Shown here: in pieces, positions 53,321-62,215 of the stretch | How the letters are laid out: every line of letters begins with the position of its first letter | Numbering within the stretch: the first letter of the stretch is position 1 | From: DAOMNO01 sp035443885 | GTDB taxonomy: Bacteria; Planctomycetota; Phycisphaerae; Phycisphaerales; SM1A02 | Reading direction: 5' to 3' | Length of the DNA: 64,000 bases | NCBI GenBank assembly: GCA_035443885.1 | Contig: DAOMNO010000011.1 | Span: forward strand, 49,944 to 113,943 | The notes under the pieces: generated by a model | What the model saw: the letters and a program-made list of their open reading frames with translations, nothing else | What the model was told of the DNA's origin: nothing | Database searches by the model: none | Position numbers and translations under genes: made by a program

Positions 53321-55102
53321 TTAACGGTACGCGCTTCCACATCTGCATGCCGGGTCATTCGACAACCGACCACACTTTGCACACGGGGCGTAGTACAATC
53401 GTTCCTCAACCTGAATCTGCGGTGGTTTCCGACGGGTATCGAAGTAGTTTGGCTCGAGTTCGTACTGCAACTCTCCCGGTACTAGGCTGCTATCCACGGA
53501 ATCCGCAACGTTAGCCCTAACAGTTACTGTTCCCTTCTCAACAGGAGAGGTTCGTTCGATACTCCCGACACTTTCATCGGATTCGGAAACCGGTGATCCT
53601 TGTTCAGGCATTTCTATGCCAAACTCGAGATTGTGAACCTCCACTCTATCCGATGCACCCTTGCTCAATAGAGCTACGGCATCCGCATGCAGGATGAGGT
53701 TGTCGTCAATCCTGACTTGAAGCTCCAACCGTTCGCGGAAGGGTCGAGCATTGGTGTCTACAGAAAGCGTCATTGTTGTAAGCGGCGCACGTTGATCGTT
53801 CGGAAGCACTCGCGTTCCAGGCCTCCGCGGGGAGACAATTTGAAACTTGGCAGAGCCGTCACGGGGATCGACACAGTACAGATGAAACTTATCGCCGGCC
53901 ACTTCGCCTTCCGACGGCATGCGTGTACCAGCCTTGACCAGTGGCAGATATGAGTTTCTCGCAAGCGCCAGCTCAACGGATTTGGCAAGCTGTAGAGAAG
54001 CTCGATCATGAGCCACCCACGCAGCACCTTCCGCCATCGATGCACCACCGCGTGCATGGGCGTGGACTCGCTGGGCACCAAAGAGTTCATGCAGGCGAGC
54101 CTTGATCACCGGCACGTTTGCCATTCCGCCTGTGGCAAGACACATCGCCACCTGCGCCGGCGAGACATTCGCCGCATCCAGAAGGGAATGAATTCTCGCA
54201 ATACCTGCACTGACAAGTTCGTGAGTTACTGCTTCAAGAGTTGTACGTGCAACACGGCAGTTCAGCGCATCGTCCGCCACTCCTCGGAAGAAATGATCGA
54301 CATATATCTCTACGCTGTCACGTGTTGAGAGGTCGATCTTTGCCCGTTCACACTGATGAAGTAGCCTTACCATGGCATCTGGATGATGACTAACTGTTTC
54401 TGCCAGGCCCCGTTCATGACGCACAGCACGTAGCACTTCGCGCCTTAGCGATTCATCGAACATGTCCCCGCCCACGTCATCGGTCCCGTCATTCGCGATT
54501 TGAAGCAGTGCACCACTCTCAAGCCGGCAGAGGGTCAAGTCGAGGGTGCCGCCGCCCCAATCAAAGACAAGGATGATTTGACGATCGTATTGCCTGATGA
54601 AATTGGCATAATCATCCGCCGATCGCATGAAGCCATACAGCGCTGCGAATGGCTCATGAATGAACTGAACTACGCGAACATCAGCGGCACGAAATGCATC
54701 TCGAATTGCAGCGCGCCTGTAGCCCTCAAAGTTAACCGGAATGGTAACAACTGCTGCTTCCAATCCTTTGAGTTCGCGGCCCCTGCTTGCAAGAGCCATA
54801 CGCTTGACTTCCTTGATGACATCTGCGACCACATCCACGACGCTTCGTTCGACACCGTCAACAAATACGCTCTCCTGACCCACTAGAATCTTCGGAGAAC
54901 GAACAATGTTGCCATAGACCCCGAGGCCCGCAGTGCCCATTCTCTCCTTCGCGTCGCGTCCGACAATTGCGTGAGACCCCTCGTAGCATACGGTGGACGG
55001 AATTGGCAGGCCTTGATCATCAAAGAAATTGATCGGCCGACCGCCACGTATGATCGAAACGAGACTATTCGTAGTGCCGAAATCGAAGCCGACGATATCC
55101 AT
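53321..55102 (-). CDS. Hsp70-like ATPase with C-terminal zinc ribbon
   Basis: A 593-residue Hsp70/actin-fold protein. The nucleotide-binding domain has phosphate 1 motif GFDFGTTNS (residues 5-13), VVTIPVNFEGYRRAAIRDAFRAA, FIHEPFAALYG, phosphate 2 LVFDWGGGTLDLTL (near 200) and the adenosine motif LATGGMANVPVIKARL (near 335). The substrate-binding part is short and divergent (about 400-500) and the protein ends in a four-Cys zinc ribbon, CAKCGRLSNDPACRCG (about 574-589), that DnaK does not have. Its ATG overlaps the upstream stop by one base (TAATG). It is last in a four-gene operon and is clearly not the housekeeping dnaK. Confidence 0.88.
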   Translation of the reverse strand: MDIVGFDFGTTNSLVSIIRGGRPINFFDDQGLPIPSTVCYEGSHAIVGRDAKERMGTAGLGVYGNIVRSPKILVGQESVFVDGVERSVVDVVADVIKEVKRMALASRGRELKGLEAAVVTIPVNFEGYRRAAIRDAFRAADVRVVQFIHEPFAALYGFMRSADDYANFIRQYDRQIILVFDWGGGTLDLTLCRLESGALLQIANDGTDDVGGDMFDESLRREVLRAVRHERGLAETVSHHPDAMVRLLHQCERAKIDLSTRDSVEIYVDHFFRGVADDALNCRVARTTLEAVTHELVSAGIARIHSLLDAANVSPAQVAMCLATGGMANVPVIKARLHELFGAQRVHAHARGGASMAEGAAWVAHDRASLQLAKSVELALARNSYLPLVKAGTRMPSEGEVAGDKFHLYCVDPRDGSAKFQIVSPRRPGTRVLPNDQRAPLTTMTLSVDTNARPFRERLELQVRIDDNLILHADAVALLSKGASDRVEVHNLEFGIEMPEQGSPVSESDESVGSIERTSPVEKGTVTVRANVADSVDSSLVPGELQYELEPNYFDTRRKPPQIQVEERLYYAPCAKCGRLSNDPACRCGSAYR

Positions 55103-56328
55103 TATGCCCGCTCTCCTTTGAGTTGTTCCACTTCATCATGCAAACCAGCCATCGCTCGCTCTGCATGGTCCACCATCACGTGTACCTTTGGAGGATCCCG
55201 ACGCAGTGCCTGTAGGCCGGTCTCTAGCAAGTCCAGTTCTCGACCTAAAGATCTTAGAACACGGGCACGGAGTGACTCGTAGTCGTCGCGAATGTGGGTG
55301 ATCGCGATTTCATGATCTGCTTCAACTTGCCGGTGCCGTTCTTCCCAGTTACGGATTGTGCGATCTCGCTCCTCAATCGTGTTGGTAAGCTCATTGATCT
55401 TCGCCTCCTTCGCTTTCAGCTCCACATTTGCCTTGCTGAGAGATGCCTCTGCATCATCCGCAGCGATACGGTGAGTCTCGGCTTCCTCCGCGAAGGACGC
55501 ACATATCATCCCCGCTGTCGGCCAATCATGCAGCTCTGCGAAAAGTCTTGCCCGATCGAGTACAGATTTCGGTCGAGGAGCTGAAGGCGTCCACACTGCC
55601 CTGAACAGTATGCGCGTTACTTGATCGACTGACATCCGGTGTCGCACGATGAGCCACAGTGCCAGAGTCGCGACTAGGTTTGATCGAAGCTTGTCCGCAT
55701 GCGCCTTCGAGAGAGGCTTGCCAGACTCTTGAGGCAGTTGCCCGCGATAGTCAAAGCGAACGGCGGCAGCGAAGTGATCATCCACTGCATCCTCATCTAC
55801 CGGTGGATCGATTTGGATCAACTGCAGTACCGGCGTCGCTGCATGGAATCGACAGGCAGCCGCAACACTTCTCTGGAGAGCAGACGATAGAGGACGTAAG
55901 CTGTCATATTGCAATGCAACAAGAAGAAGTTGCTTGGGAACAGCGAGTAGCGTGTCGTCCTTTGCAAGTGATTGCACTTGCTCGATTGTGCCGTCACCTA
56001 GGGTTACGGCTTGTGCGATCTGTGATGCTGTCTTCTTATTCACGGCCAGTTTCTGACCGCGTCGAGAATAAGCATATTGAAGTAGTTCCGGTAGCGTTGT
56101 GATGGGGCTCTTGCCCCGTCGAGGCGTTTTCGCTTTTCGCTTTGATTCTGGACTAGCAGATTGTTGCATCGAGTCACTCGTTGTGGGTGCCGGTGCAGAC
56201 CGTTCTTCTCCATGTTCGGTCTGCTTCAAAGAATCGTCGTCCTCGTGCGGCGACGGTGCAATGTCTTGACGATCCTGTTTGTTGCCCGAGTTGGCTGATG
56301 ATTGCGACATTGATGATTCGTCCTTCAT
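55102..56328 (-). CDS. Coiled-coil protein, possible GrpE-like partner of the Hsp70
   Basis: A 408-residue protein. The first 85 residues are disordered (Ser/Gln/Asp/Lys rich). A helical domain follows (ITTLPELLQYAYSRRGQKLAVNKKTASQIAQAV … WLIVRHRMSVDQVTRILFRAVW), then a long coiled coil (about residues 275-345) and a terminal helical segment LRARVLRSLGRELDLLETGLQALRRDPPKVHVMVDHAE. The last part recalls the dimeric helices plus small head of GrpE-type nucleotide exchange factors; this is inference from shape and from the neighbouring Hsp70. ATG 56328 overlaps the upstream stop (ATGA); a start ten codons earlier is possible. Confidence 0.6.
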   Translation of the reverse strand: MKDESSMSQSSANSGNKQDRQDIAPSPHEDDDSLKQTEHGEERSAPAPTTSDSMQQSASPESKRKAKTPRRGKSPITTLPELLQYAYSRRGQKLAVNKKTASQIAQAVTLGDGTIEQVQSLAKDDTLLAVPKQLLLVALQYDSLRPLSSALQRSVAAACRFHAATPVLQLIQIDPPVDEDAVDDHFAAAVRFDYRGQLPQESGKPLSKAHADKLRSNLVATLALWLIVRHRMSVDQVTRILFRAVWTPSAPRPKSVLDRARLFAELHDWPTAGMICASFAEEAETHRIAADDAEASLSKANVELKAKEAKINELTNTIEERDRTIRNWEERHRQVEADHEIAITHIRDDYESLRARVLRSLGRELDLLETGLQALRRDPPKVHVMVDHAERAMAGLHDEVEQLKGERA

Positions 56329-57425
56329 TGAAGCCGCCGCAATAGACGCCCGGCCCAAGTTCCGAATGTTGGATTGTTCAAGAGCTCACGCGCATGGCGC
56401 TTGGCCGCAGGGTAACGACTAACCTCTACATAAGTCTCCGCCAACAGAATCCGCAGCTTTACGCGATCGAGCTCGGGTAGATCATCATCCACCGCAGCCT
56501 CGATCGCTTCAAGCTGCCCGACGATCGACTCTGGCGATTCAACAATCCATCGTAATATGCGCTCCGTGTCGTGGTCGGTGAGTAGGCCGTCTAGGCGGTC
56601 TGTTTGCTTGGCCTCTTGTGCGTCCGTGGCATCCGTATCACCACTGAGCCAATGAAGCATGCGGGCACTGGCTGCGCTGGTTCTGCCATGTGGACAAACG
56701 TCAAATGCAGATGCAAAGTGATTGAAGTGAAACGCGATCAGAGCAGAGATTGTCATCGCAAGAGTCCGTGGCACGTCCTTCAATGCCACCGCGGCGCGAT
56801 TGAATTTTTCGCGATAGGCATCAGTTGGAAGGGATGTCTCGCTGTTGCGCTCCTTCGACAGCACGCCATAGAAATACTCGCAGATGCCGTCGCAATAAGC
56901 AATCGCAGTCGGAAATCTCCTGGCCGCCTCAATGAAGTGTTCTATTGCCCGTCGATCAAGCCTCCTGCTGCGCGCTGCATCAAGGAAGCAGCGTTCGACT
57001 CCCTCAAGGTCATCTGGATTAGCAATCTCAAAATGGATGCGAAAGCACTGGGGGAAATCGTCGTTTGTGAGTGAAATGTCGACTGCGCCGGAGGCGATCT
57101 CGGAAAGGCGTTGTGCAAATAGATCGATGCCAACAGGTTCGTCATTGATTGCAGCTTTAGTGGCGCACTCTGTTTGAATGTCGTTGGGAGAGAGTGGTCG
57201 AATAAGTCTCAACGGCGTATTGCCTACCTCGGCTCCGCGGATGAAGAGCATTGGTCGCATAACTGGATGCTGCTCGAACCGGTGTGTTTGAAGCTGCGTT
57301 GGACTCTCGAACACCGCGCCGCAGCGGTCGCAGCGATACACGACAGGCTCTGGAGGAAGCTCTGCGAGATCTCCAAGCCCGACAGGTTCGTGGAACTCCA
57401 TGTATCCGGTATGCCAGAATCCCAT
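56325..57425 (-). CDS. C2H2 zinc-finger protein of unknown function
   Basis: A 366-residue protein with a classical C2H2 finger near the N terminus: YRCDRCGAVFESPTQLQTHRFEQHP (Cys-x2-Cys-x12-His-x4-His, about residues 31-53, written here in one stretch of the finger only). The remainder is mostly alpha-helical with a TPR-like end (LRILLAETYVEVSRYPAAKRHARELLNN). C2H2 fingers are uncommon in bacteria. The ATG is three bases after the stop of the antitoxin-like gene, with AGAGG upstream, so it belongs to the same operon. If the operon is a toxin-antitoxin unit, this is one candidate toxin, but no catalytic residues are visible. Confidence 0.65.
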   Translation of the reverse strand: MGFWHTGYMEFHEPVGLGDLAELPPEPVVYRCDRCGAVFESPTQLQTHRFEQHPVMRPMLFIRGAEVGNTPLRLIRPLSPNDIQTECATKAAINDEPVGIDLFAQRLSEIASGAVDISLTNDDFPQCFRIHFEIANPDDLEGVERCFLDAARSRRLDRRAIEHFIEAARRFPTAIAYCDGICEYFYGVLSKERNSETSLPTDAYREKFNRAAVALKDVPRTLAMTISALIAFHFNHFASAFDVCPHGRTSAASARMLHWLSGDTDATDAQEAKQTDRLDGLLTDHDTERILRWIVESPESIVGQLEAIEAAVDDDLPELDRVKLRILLAETYVEVSRYPAAKRHARELLNNPTFGTWAGRLLRRLQ

Positions 57426-57428
57426 CTG

Positions 57429-58499
57429 TCAAGTTCCTCTAAAATCCAAGCCGCTTGCTTGTTTGCTGCAGTCCCGCTCTTCGAAGATCGCTAGTGACAA
57501 CTCTATCGCCTTCTCGTAACTGATGACGTCCTTTGGCGGTGTTTCTCGCCATGCCGTCTCGCTGTGAGATCGGTCACTGATCTCCGACGGGGTGAGCCGG
57601 CCGAGCTCTCGCCGAACGAACTCGAGCACACGCTGCTCTTCATCGTCGAAGTCTACCTTCACCTGTGATGCTCGTGGTCCGAGAAGGAACTCCTCACCAG
57701 TGCGGCCGTTCTCGTACATGCGCTCGCACACCTGCACGAGGTCCTCGGCTTCGAGTCGCGACCGCAGCACTTCGTAGGCAGCAGGCACCGGACCATATGG
57801 CATCTGCTTGTAGAGGGCACCGGTGAGCGATCTGGAGTTCGTGCGAAAGCACAGGAAGTCGGCATAGAAGAGCAGTTTGTAGAGCTTCGTCTGGGTGACG
57901 ACAGGCACCTTTTCGCACAGCCAGACGACGACGGCCGCAAACCGGTTGAAGTCGAACCGGCGAAACCCGCTTCGCACCGACACTTCACATGGCACAGATT
58001 CGAAGAATCCGCTCCACATCGCCGTGAGCTGATCGGAGGTTGTCCCTTCGAGCGCCAGTTCGACGGCTCTACGTTGCCGATCCGTCAACACATGACCGCG
58101 GCGTGCAAGCAACCCCTTCATGTGCTCGGGACTGTTACACATACGGATTAGCTCGTCTTCCTTTCCCTGTTGAAGAGCACCCCCCTCGTATCGATTGATC
58201 GTGGCCTGACTCATGCCCAGCAGCGCGGCAAACGCGGCTTGGCTCAATCCCCATTTCGATCGAATCTGCTCTATCTCTTCCGGTTTCAGCAACCGGTGTT
58301 TCTCGCGATACCTGTCGGCGGCCTCCCGGGTAGGATCGCCGAACTCTTCGTCGACGATCGACTCGCCGCAGGCGGAGCACACCCACAGCGGTACCGAGAG
58401 CACGATCGCCTCATCGCGCACTTCGTACTCCTGCTCGCGGGCTTCATGCCGAAACGCCTGCTCCCGCTCGCAGGTCGGGCAATGTTGAACCGGCTCCAT
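57429..58499 (-). CDS. Zinc finger / HTH / Panacea (DUF4065) antitoxin-like regulator
   Basis: A 356-residue protein with three parts. An MqsA/YgiT-type zinc finger has Cys7, Cys10, Cys41 and Cys44. An XRE-type HTH follows (about residues 72-112): EIEQIRSKWGLSQAAFAALL and MSQATINRYEGG. The Panacea/SocA-like DUF4065 domain (about 180-300) has TKLYKLLFYADFLCF, LTGALYKQMPYGPVPAAYEV. Panacea domains neutralise many unrelated toxins as hyperpromiscuous antitoxin modules, and the HTH should autoregulate the operon. ATG 58499 has GGAGG nine bases upstream. It is the first gene of the four-gene operon and divergent from the SAP-like gene. Confidence 0.88.
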   Translation of the reverse strand: MEPVQHCPTCEREQAFRHEAREQEYEVRDEAIVLSVPLWVCSACGESIVDEEFGDPTREAADRYREKHRLLKPEEIEQIRSKWGLSQAAFAALLGMSQATINRYEGGALQQGKEDELIRMCNSPEHMKGLLARRGHVLTDRQRRAVELALEGTTSDQLTAMWSGFFESVPCEVSVRSGFRRFDFNRFAAVVVWLCEKVPVVTQTKLYKLLFYADFLCFRTNSRSLTGALYKQMPYGPVPAAYEVLRSRLEAEDLVQVCERMYENGRTGEEFLLGPRASQVKVDFDDEEQRVLEFVRRELGRLTPSEISDRSHSETAWRETPPKDVISYEKAIELSLAIFEERDCSKQASGLDFRGT

Positions 58500-58773
58500 C
58501 ACGCACCTCCTCATTGCTGTGGTCAGGCGGCGACCTGCTGTGGGCATACCGCATGCCCGGCCACACACAGCCGCTGGCTACTCGCGCGGCCTGCAAATGG
58601 CAGGGCTACTCACTTTCTCCTATCGCAGGATAGCACAAATCGCGAGAAATGCTATACTCCGACATCGGTCGGCCGGTTCCTTCCCTCAATTGGGGGCGGG
58701 GGGCGGGTGAGTGCCACCACAATCCAAGTTCTAGGTCGATAGCGATGCTTCGAGCCACGAGGAGGATTGCTCG
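58500..58773. promoter_or_regulatory. Divergent promoter region with two inverted repeats
   Basis: This 274-base region separates the Panacea operon (left) and the SAP-like operon (right). It has CTATC-4-GATAG (58620-58633) and an overlapping TAGCA-14-TGCTA (58631-58654), adjoining a -10-like TATACT (58653-58658) for the right operon; its -35 is weak. Such symmetric sites beside divergent promoters are the expected targets of the HTH antitoxin-like protein. No gene lies here. Confidence 0.5.
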
Positions 58774-59910
58774 ATGGACAGCAACACCCCTTTCACGAAT
58801 GGGACAGGTCAAGCCACGACGAAAAGCAGGCGCTCTCAATCGAGCGAACCACCACCTGCTATCAAGACGCTCACCGCACCCGAGTTCACGGACGAAGAGT
58901 TGGCTCAACTCGTCACCGATCTCTTGGCGTTGAAGAAACTCCAGATTCAGTCGTTTCTCGAGGAGGTCGAACTGCCGAAGTCCGGCACGAAAGCAGTGAT
59001 CCGTGAGCGGGTCGAAGACGCACTCAGTAACGGAGGTCTCCCGCCCGAGCGCATCGTCCGGTTCCTCGACGAAGTGATTCCATGGGGTAAGCAGCACGTG
59101 ATTCTCTACCAAGGGCCAACGGCTTCGATCACGAACTGGAGGCAGGCGGATTGGGTTGCCGACCAGTTGAAGCGGCACAGACTTCGCAAGTATCTGAACG
59201 CGACACTGCCACTGGCGCTGCCGGAGCGAATGAAGGTCTCATCCGTATTGCATAATGGGCGTCGGCTCAGGATTACCGCAATCAAGAAGCGCGAGTGGTT
59301 TGAGAGAAATCCTGAATACGACGAGACCAAGCAATCACGTGATGGTGACCCCATTGAGTTGCGCGCGTTTGTACACCGCGTCATGCGCGGCCTCGTCGCA
59401 TTTGAATGGGATCTGATTGCCAACACGGCATTCCTTCAGATCTCGCAGCTTCCCACGGGCTTCCGGTACGAGGAGGTGGCGAAGGAGTTCTTCAATCTTG
59501 TCAATGGCTGGCTTGATATCGACCGGTTTACGATCGTTGACCTGCGCCGGCCGATCCAAGTGCTTCATGAACTCGAAGAGGTCGGAGCGGGTGAAACTCG
59601 ATCACACATTTTCAACTACCGCACGCTGGAGGGCCGTCGGCTCGAAGGAAAGAGCGCCTCACCGACTGACCCGCTTCTCGGTGAGCCCATCGTCGACGCT
59701 GCTCTCGGGGCTATCCGCAGATCCGGGGTTGCCCACTTGGGGAATTTCTACTGGCTCTCGAATGGAACAGCCGGTCACAATATGAATCCTCTGACTTCGG
59801 AAGCGCATGTGCTGATCGTCGCACAGCACAACCGAATCTGTTTCCCGACCCCCAACAGCGAGCAGGCGGTACGACATGTTCTTTCCCGAATCCGAAGCCA
59901 TAGTGCGTGA
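58774..59910 (+). CDS. Hypothetical protein with SAP-like motif
   Basis: A 378-residue protein. After a disordered Ser/Thr/Pro start of about 35 residues comes a SAP-like helical hairpin, LVTDLLALKKLQIQSFLEEV … SGTKAVIRERVEDAL (about residues 46-85), a motif usually binding DNA. The rest is a mixed alpha/beta domain with no motif I recognise (…IPWGKQHVILYQG … HRVMRGLVAFEWDL … GNFYWLSNGTAGHNMNP …). GAGGAGG lies about ten bases before the ATG. It is divergent from the Panacea operon and overlaps the next gene by 35 bases. Confidence 0.65.
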   Translation: MDSNTPFTNGTGQATTKSRRSQSSEPPPAIKTLTAPEFTDEELAQLVTDLLALKKLQIQSFLEEVELPKSGTKAVIRERVEDALSNGGLPPERIVRFLDEVIPWGKQHVILYQGPTASITNWRQADWVADQLKRHRLRKYLNATLPLALPERMKVSSVLHNGRRLRITAIKKREWFERNPEYDETKQSRDGDPIELRAFVHRVMRGLVAFEWDLIANTAFLQISQLPTGFRYEEVAKEFFNLVNGWLDIDRFTIVDLRRPIQVLHELEEVGAGETRSHIFNYRTLEGRRLEGKSASPTDPLLGEPIVDAALGAIRRSGVAHLGNFYWLSNGTAGHNMNPLTSEAHVLIVAQHNRICFPTPNSEQAVRHVLSRIRSHSA

Positions 59911-60586
59911 TCATCCCGACCTCCTTCGAATAGCGGAGCAAGTCGATAAGCGCCTTGCCAGCATTTGCTCGCCAGCACCGCTGCGCCCACGTGATCTCGC
60001 ATGTGCCCTTCGCGCGAATGAGACGCAAGTAGAAGCGGTTCTCGAGTTGCTCGACCAGAGCGGAATTGTGCAAGAGGAGCACATGGTTGAGTGCGGGCAC
60101 TGCCAGAATCTGATGCCAGTGATTTCCTTTCGGCAGGCAATCCAAGACGAAGACCCGTTCGAGTGCACCGGATGCGCTTGTATCTTTTCGCGGCACACCC
60201 GTCCGATACGCATCTACCGCATGACCGCCCTTGCACTGAGCCGAACAAAGGCGAATGCGAAACCAGCTGCGCTGCAGATCATCGAGCTGCTTGGCCTATC
60301 AGCGGAAGAGGAACCACTCAGCGATCGCGCCCAAGGTGTGCTGCTCGCGATGCTCGATCTCAATGCAATTGATTCAGATCGACGCAAGTCAACAGTGGAC
60401 ATTGCCATCGAGGCACTCGGGCGCAGCGCCGACCCGAATGCACTGAAGGGTGTCATGGCCGATCTCAGCACCCGCCACCTGATACAGAGTAAAACCGGAC
60501 GTGGCGGCGGGTGCTGGCTCACCGATAGAGGCCGCTCGCGAGCAGAGAGACTCCGCGACGCTGACCGAAACTCCGCAACCGTTTAG
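59876..60586 (+). CDS. Zinc-ribbon / winged-helix-like hypothetical protein
   Basis: A 236-residue protein with a first helical, winged-helix-like part (RPRDLACALRANETQVEAVLELLDQSGIVQEE), a four-Cys zinc ribbon (CGHC … CTGC, about residues 73-103) and a second helical domain ending in LSTRHLIQSKTGRGGGCWLTDRG, another winged-helix look. It is probably nucleic-acid binding. Because its start lies 35 bases inside the SAP-like gene, the two products are likely partners. Family unknown to me. Confidence 0.6.
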   Translation: MFFPESEAIVRDHPDLLRIAEQVDKRLASICSPAPLRPRDLACALRANETQVEAVLELLDQSGIVQEEHMVECGHCQNLMPVISFRQAIQDEDPFECTGCACIFSRHTRPIRIYRMTALALSRTKANAKPAALQIIELLGLSAEEEPLSDRAQGVLLAMLDLNAIDSDRRKSTVDIAIEALGRSADPNALKGVMADLSTRHLIQSKTGRGGGCWLTDRGRSRAERLRDADRNSATV

Positions 60587-60687
60587 GCACCGTTTGCGCA
60601 CCGATTAAATCTCACGAAGCGACCACACTCCTCTCGTCAGGATTGCCGTGTTGGTGATCCAATCCAACGAGTTACCAGGAGATTGTT

Positions 60688-61065
60688 ATGGCTGCTTCAA
60701 GCACAACGTCTACGGCGAGCAACGTTGCTCCACTTGTCACCAAGCGACACTTGTCTTCGAACCGCGCACGGCTCATCGAAAAGATGCAGCGGCTCAATTT
60801 CGGGCAGATTGCAAACATCCCGATTCGAAATGGTGACCCAGCACTCGACCCGTTTCCGAAGGTCACCCGCGAGGTGAAATTCGGTGGCGACAACAAGTCG
60901 CGACCGGAATCGGAACTCGGCGACTTCACGCTCAAGAAGCAGGTGCAAGAGTTCATCGAGGAACTCGACCGGGTCGGCAACGGCATGATTGAAGTCCTGA
61001 TCATCAAACACGGCCTGCCGTTCCTGATGCACGTGGCGGAGCGCGCCTCTGCCGACGCCGTCTGA
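60688..61065 (+). CDS. Small hypothetical island protein
   Basis: A 125-residue protein with a Ser/Thr-rich start and a basic, helical body (LVTKRHLSSNRARLIEKMQRLNFGQ … LKKQVQEFIEELDRVGNGMIEVLIIKHGLPFLM). AGGAG stands six bases before the ATG, a strong ribosome site. It heads the recombination module that runs to the window edge. Function cannot be read from the sequence; a role as a small DNA-binding accessory factor would fit but is a guess. Confidence 0.6.
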   Translation: MAASSTTSTASNVAPLVTKRHLSSNRARLIEKMQRLNFGQIANIPIRNGDPALDPFPKVTREVKFGGDNKSRPESELGDFTLKKQVQEFIEELDRVGNGMIEVLIIKHGLPFLMHVAERASADAV

Positions 61066-61240
61066 TCGAATTCATCACGTCAACGACGTAGTCAACCAAG
61101 AACAACCGCATGACAAGCGGCCGCAAAGCGGAGCTGTCGTGGGTGCCGAGAACGTCGGCATTGCACGGCAGCTCCGCTTCATTGCGCCCGCGTTCAACCG
61201 CACCCACGCGCTTCTCGCCGGCCGCGAGGAGACCAAACCA

Positions 61241-61864
61241 GTGAACACGAATGAACACACCGGAATCAGCGAATACACCCAGACCCTGATCTCTGTCAAG
61301 GCCAACCAGCTCACTGGCCACTACGGTTTCACCGCCGACGATCGAGAGGGTATCGAGGAGGACCTCGTGGTTGCCGTGCTTGAGGCTGCGCCATCGTGGG
61401 ACGCAAGCCGCGGCAGCCGCAACACCTACGACAATCGAATCGTTCATCGAAAGATCGCGACGATCATCCGCCACCGCAAACGGGTGCGACGTGACTACCG
61501 TCGGACCGGGGTCTCTCTCGATGAGAGGATTGCCGACGAGGACGGATTGCCGCTCACCAGAGGCGAGATGCTGGCAGACGATGCTGATTGCCGATCGGCA
61601 AGCGGGACTTCTGCCGCTGACCTCATTGATCTGGCCGCCGATGTCCGGGCTGCGCTTGAGCGACTCGATCCAGAACTTCAGCACCTTTGCCGCCTCCTGG
61701 TCACACACACGAAGGCCGCGATCGCCAGGGAGCTCGGTGTTTCCAAACCCACAGTTCTCAAACGTTGCAAAGCGATTCGCGATCACTTCTCGAAGTTCGG
61801 GCTCGAGGAATATTTGATGCGCGGCGCTGACGGTTCGACGGGCGACGGCGTATGTGATCAATAG
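61241..61864 (+). CDS. Sigma-70-like / phage-type RNA polymerase sigma factor-like protein
   Basis: A 207-residue protein with a region-2-like helix pair (DDREGIEEDLVVAVLEAAPSWDASRGSRNTYDNRIVHRKI) and a C-terminal region-4-like HTH (ALERLDPELQHLCRLLVTH … TKAAIARELGVSKPTVLKRCKAI, given in two pieces). Short sigma-like proteins are common in phages and conjugative islands of this group. GTG 61241 is chosen because GAGGAG lies nine bases upstream; the frame is open to 61139, where no such site exists. It could direct expression of the following recombination genes. Confidence 0.6.
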   Translation: MNTNEHTGISEYTQTLISVKANQLTGHYGFTADDREGIEEDLVVAVLEAAPSWDASRGSRNTYDNRIVHRKIATIIRHRKRVRRDYRRTGVSLDERIADEDGLPLTRGEMLADDADCRSASGTSAADLIDLAADVRAALERLDPELQHLCRLLVTHTKAAIARELGVSKPTVLKRCKAIRDHFSKFGLEEYLMRGADGSTGDGVCDQ

Positions 61865-61906
61865 ACCATTCACCTTAACGCCCCGAATTGGCGAGGAGCA
61901 CATCCG

Positions 61907-62215
61907 ATGAAATCGGACATCTATCGGTACGTCTTCAAACGCTGCATTCCGCTGAACGAGGCGGAGGCAACACTGCACCTGGCGATCGTTGCGGCAGAAA
62001 GTCTCTTCGGTGAATCGCGCGTGCGAATGGACGCCGCTTACACGATTGACGAAGACCTGCGCGTCTGCGTCATCGACGCATCCAACGAGATCGGTCGCAC
62101 CATCTGCCGCATTTTCACCGGTTACCTGATTTGCGAGTTTGGCGAGGACTGCTTCACCGTACGCGCAGTCACATCATCCAGCGCGCGATCCAAAGCGCAG
62201 GAATGTGCGGCGTGA
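61907..62215 (+). CDS. Small hypothetical protein
   Basis: A 102-residue soluble alpha/beta protein starting MKSDIYRYVFKRCIPLNEAEATLHLAIVAAESLFGE. It contains no known motif. It lies between the sigma-like gene and the exonuclease gene, whose GTG overlaps its stop codon, so it is co-translated with the nuclease and may act with it. Confidence 0.6.
   Translation: MKSDIYRYVFKRCIPLNEAEATLHLAIVAAESLFGESRVRMDAAYTIDEDLRVCVIDASNEIGRTICRIFTGYLICEFGEDCFTVRAVTSSSARSKAQECAA

Noticed and set aside
53321..55102. Housekeeping DnaK
   Set aside because: Too short in the substrate-binding part, carries an extra zinc ribbon, has no dnaJ or grpE gene of normal type nearby, and lies in an accessory operon.
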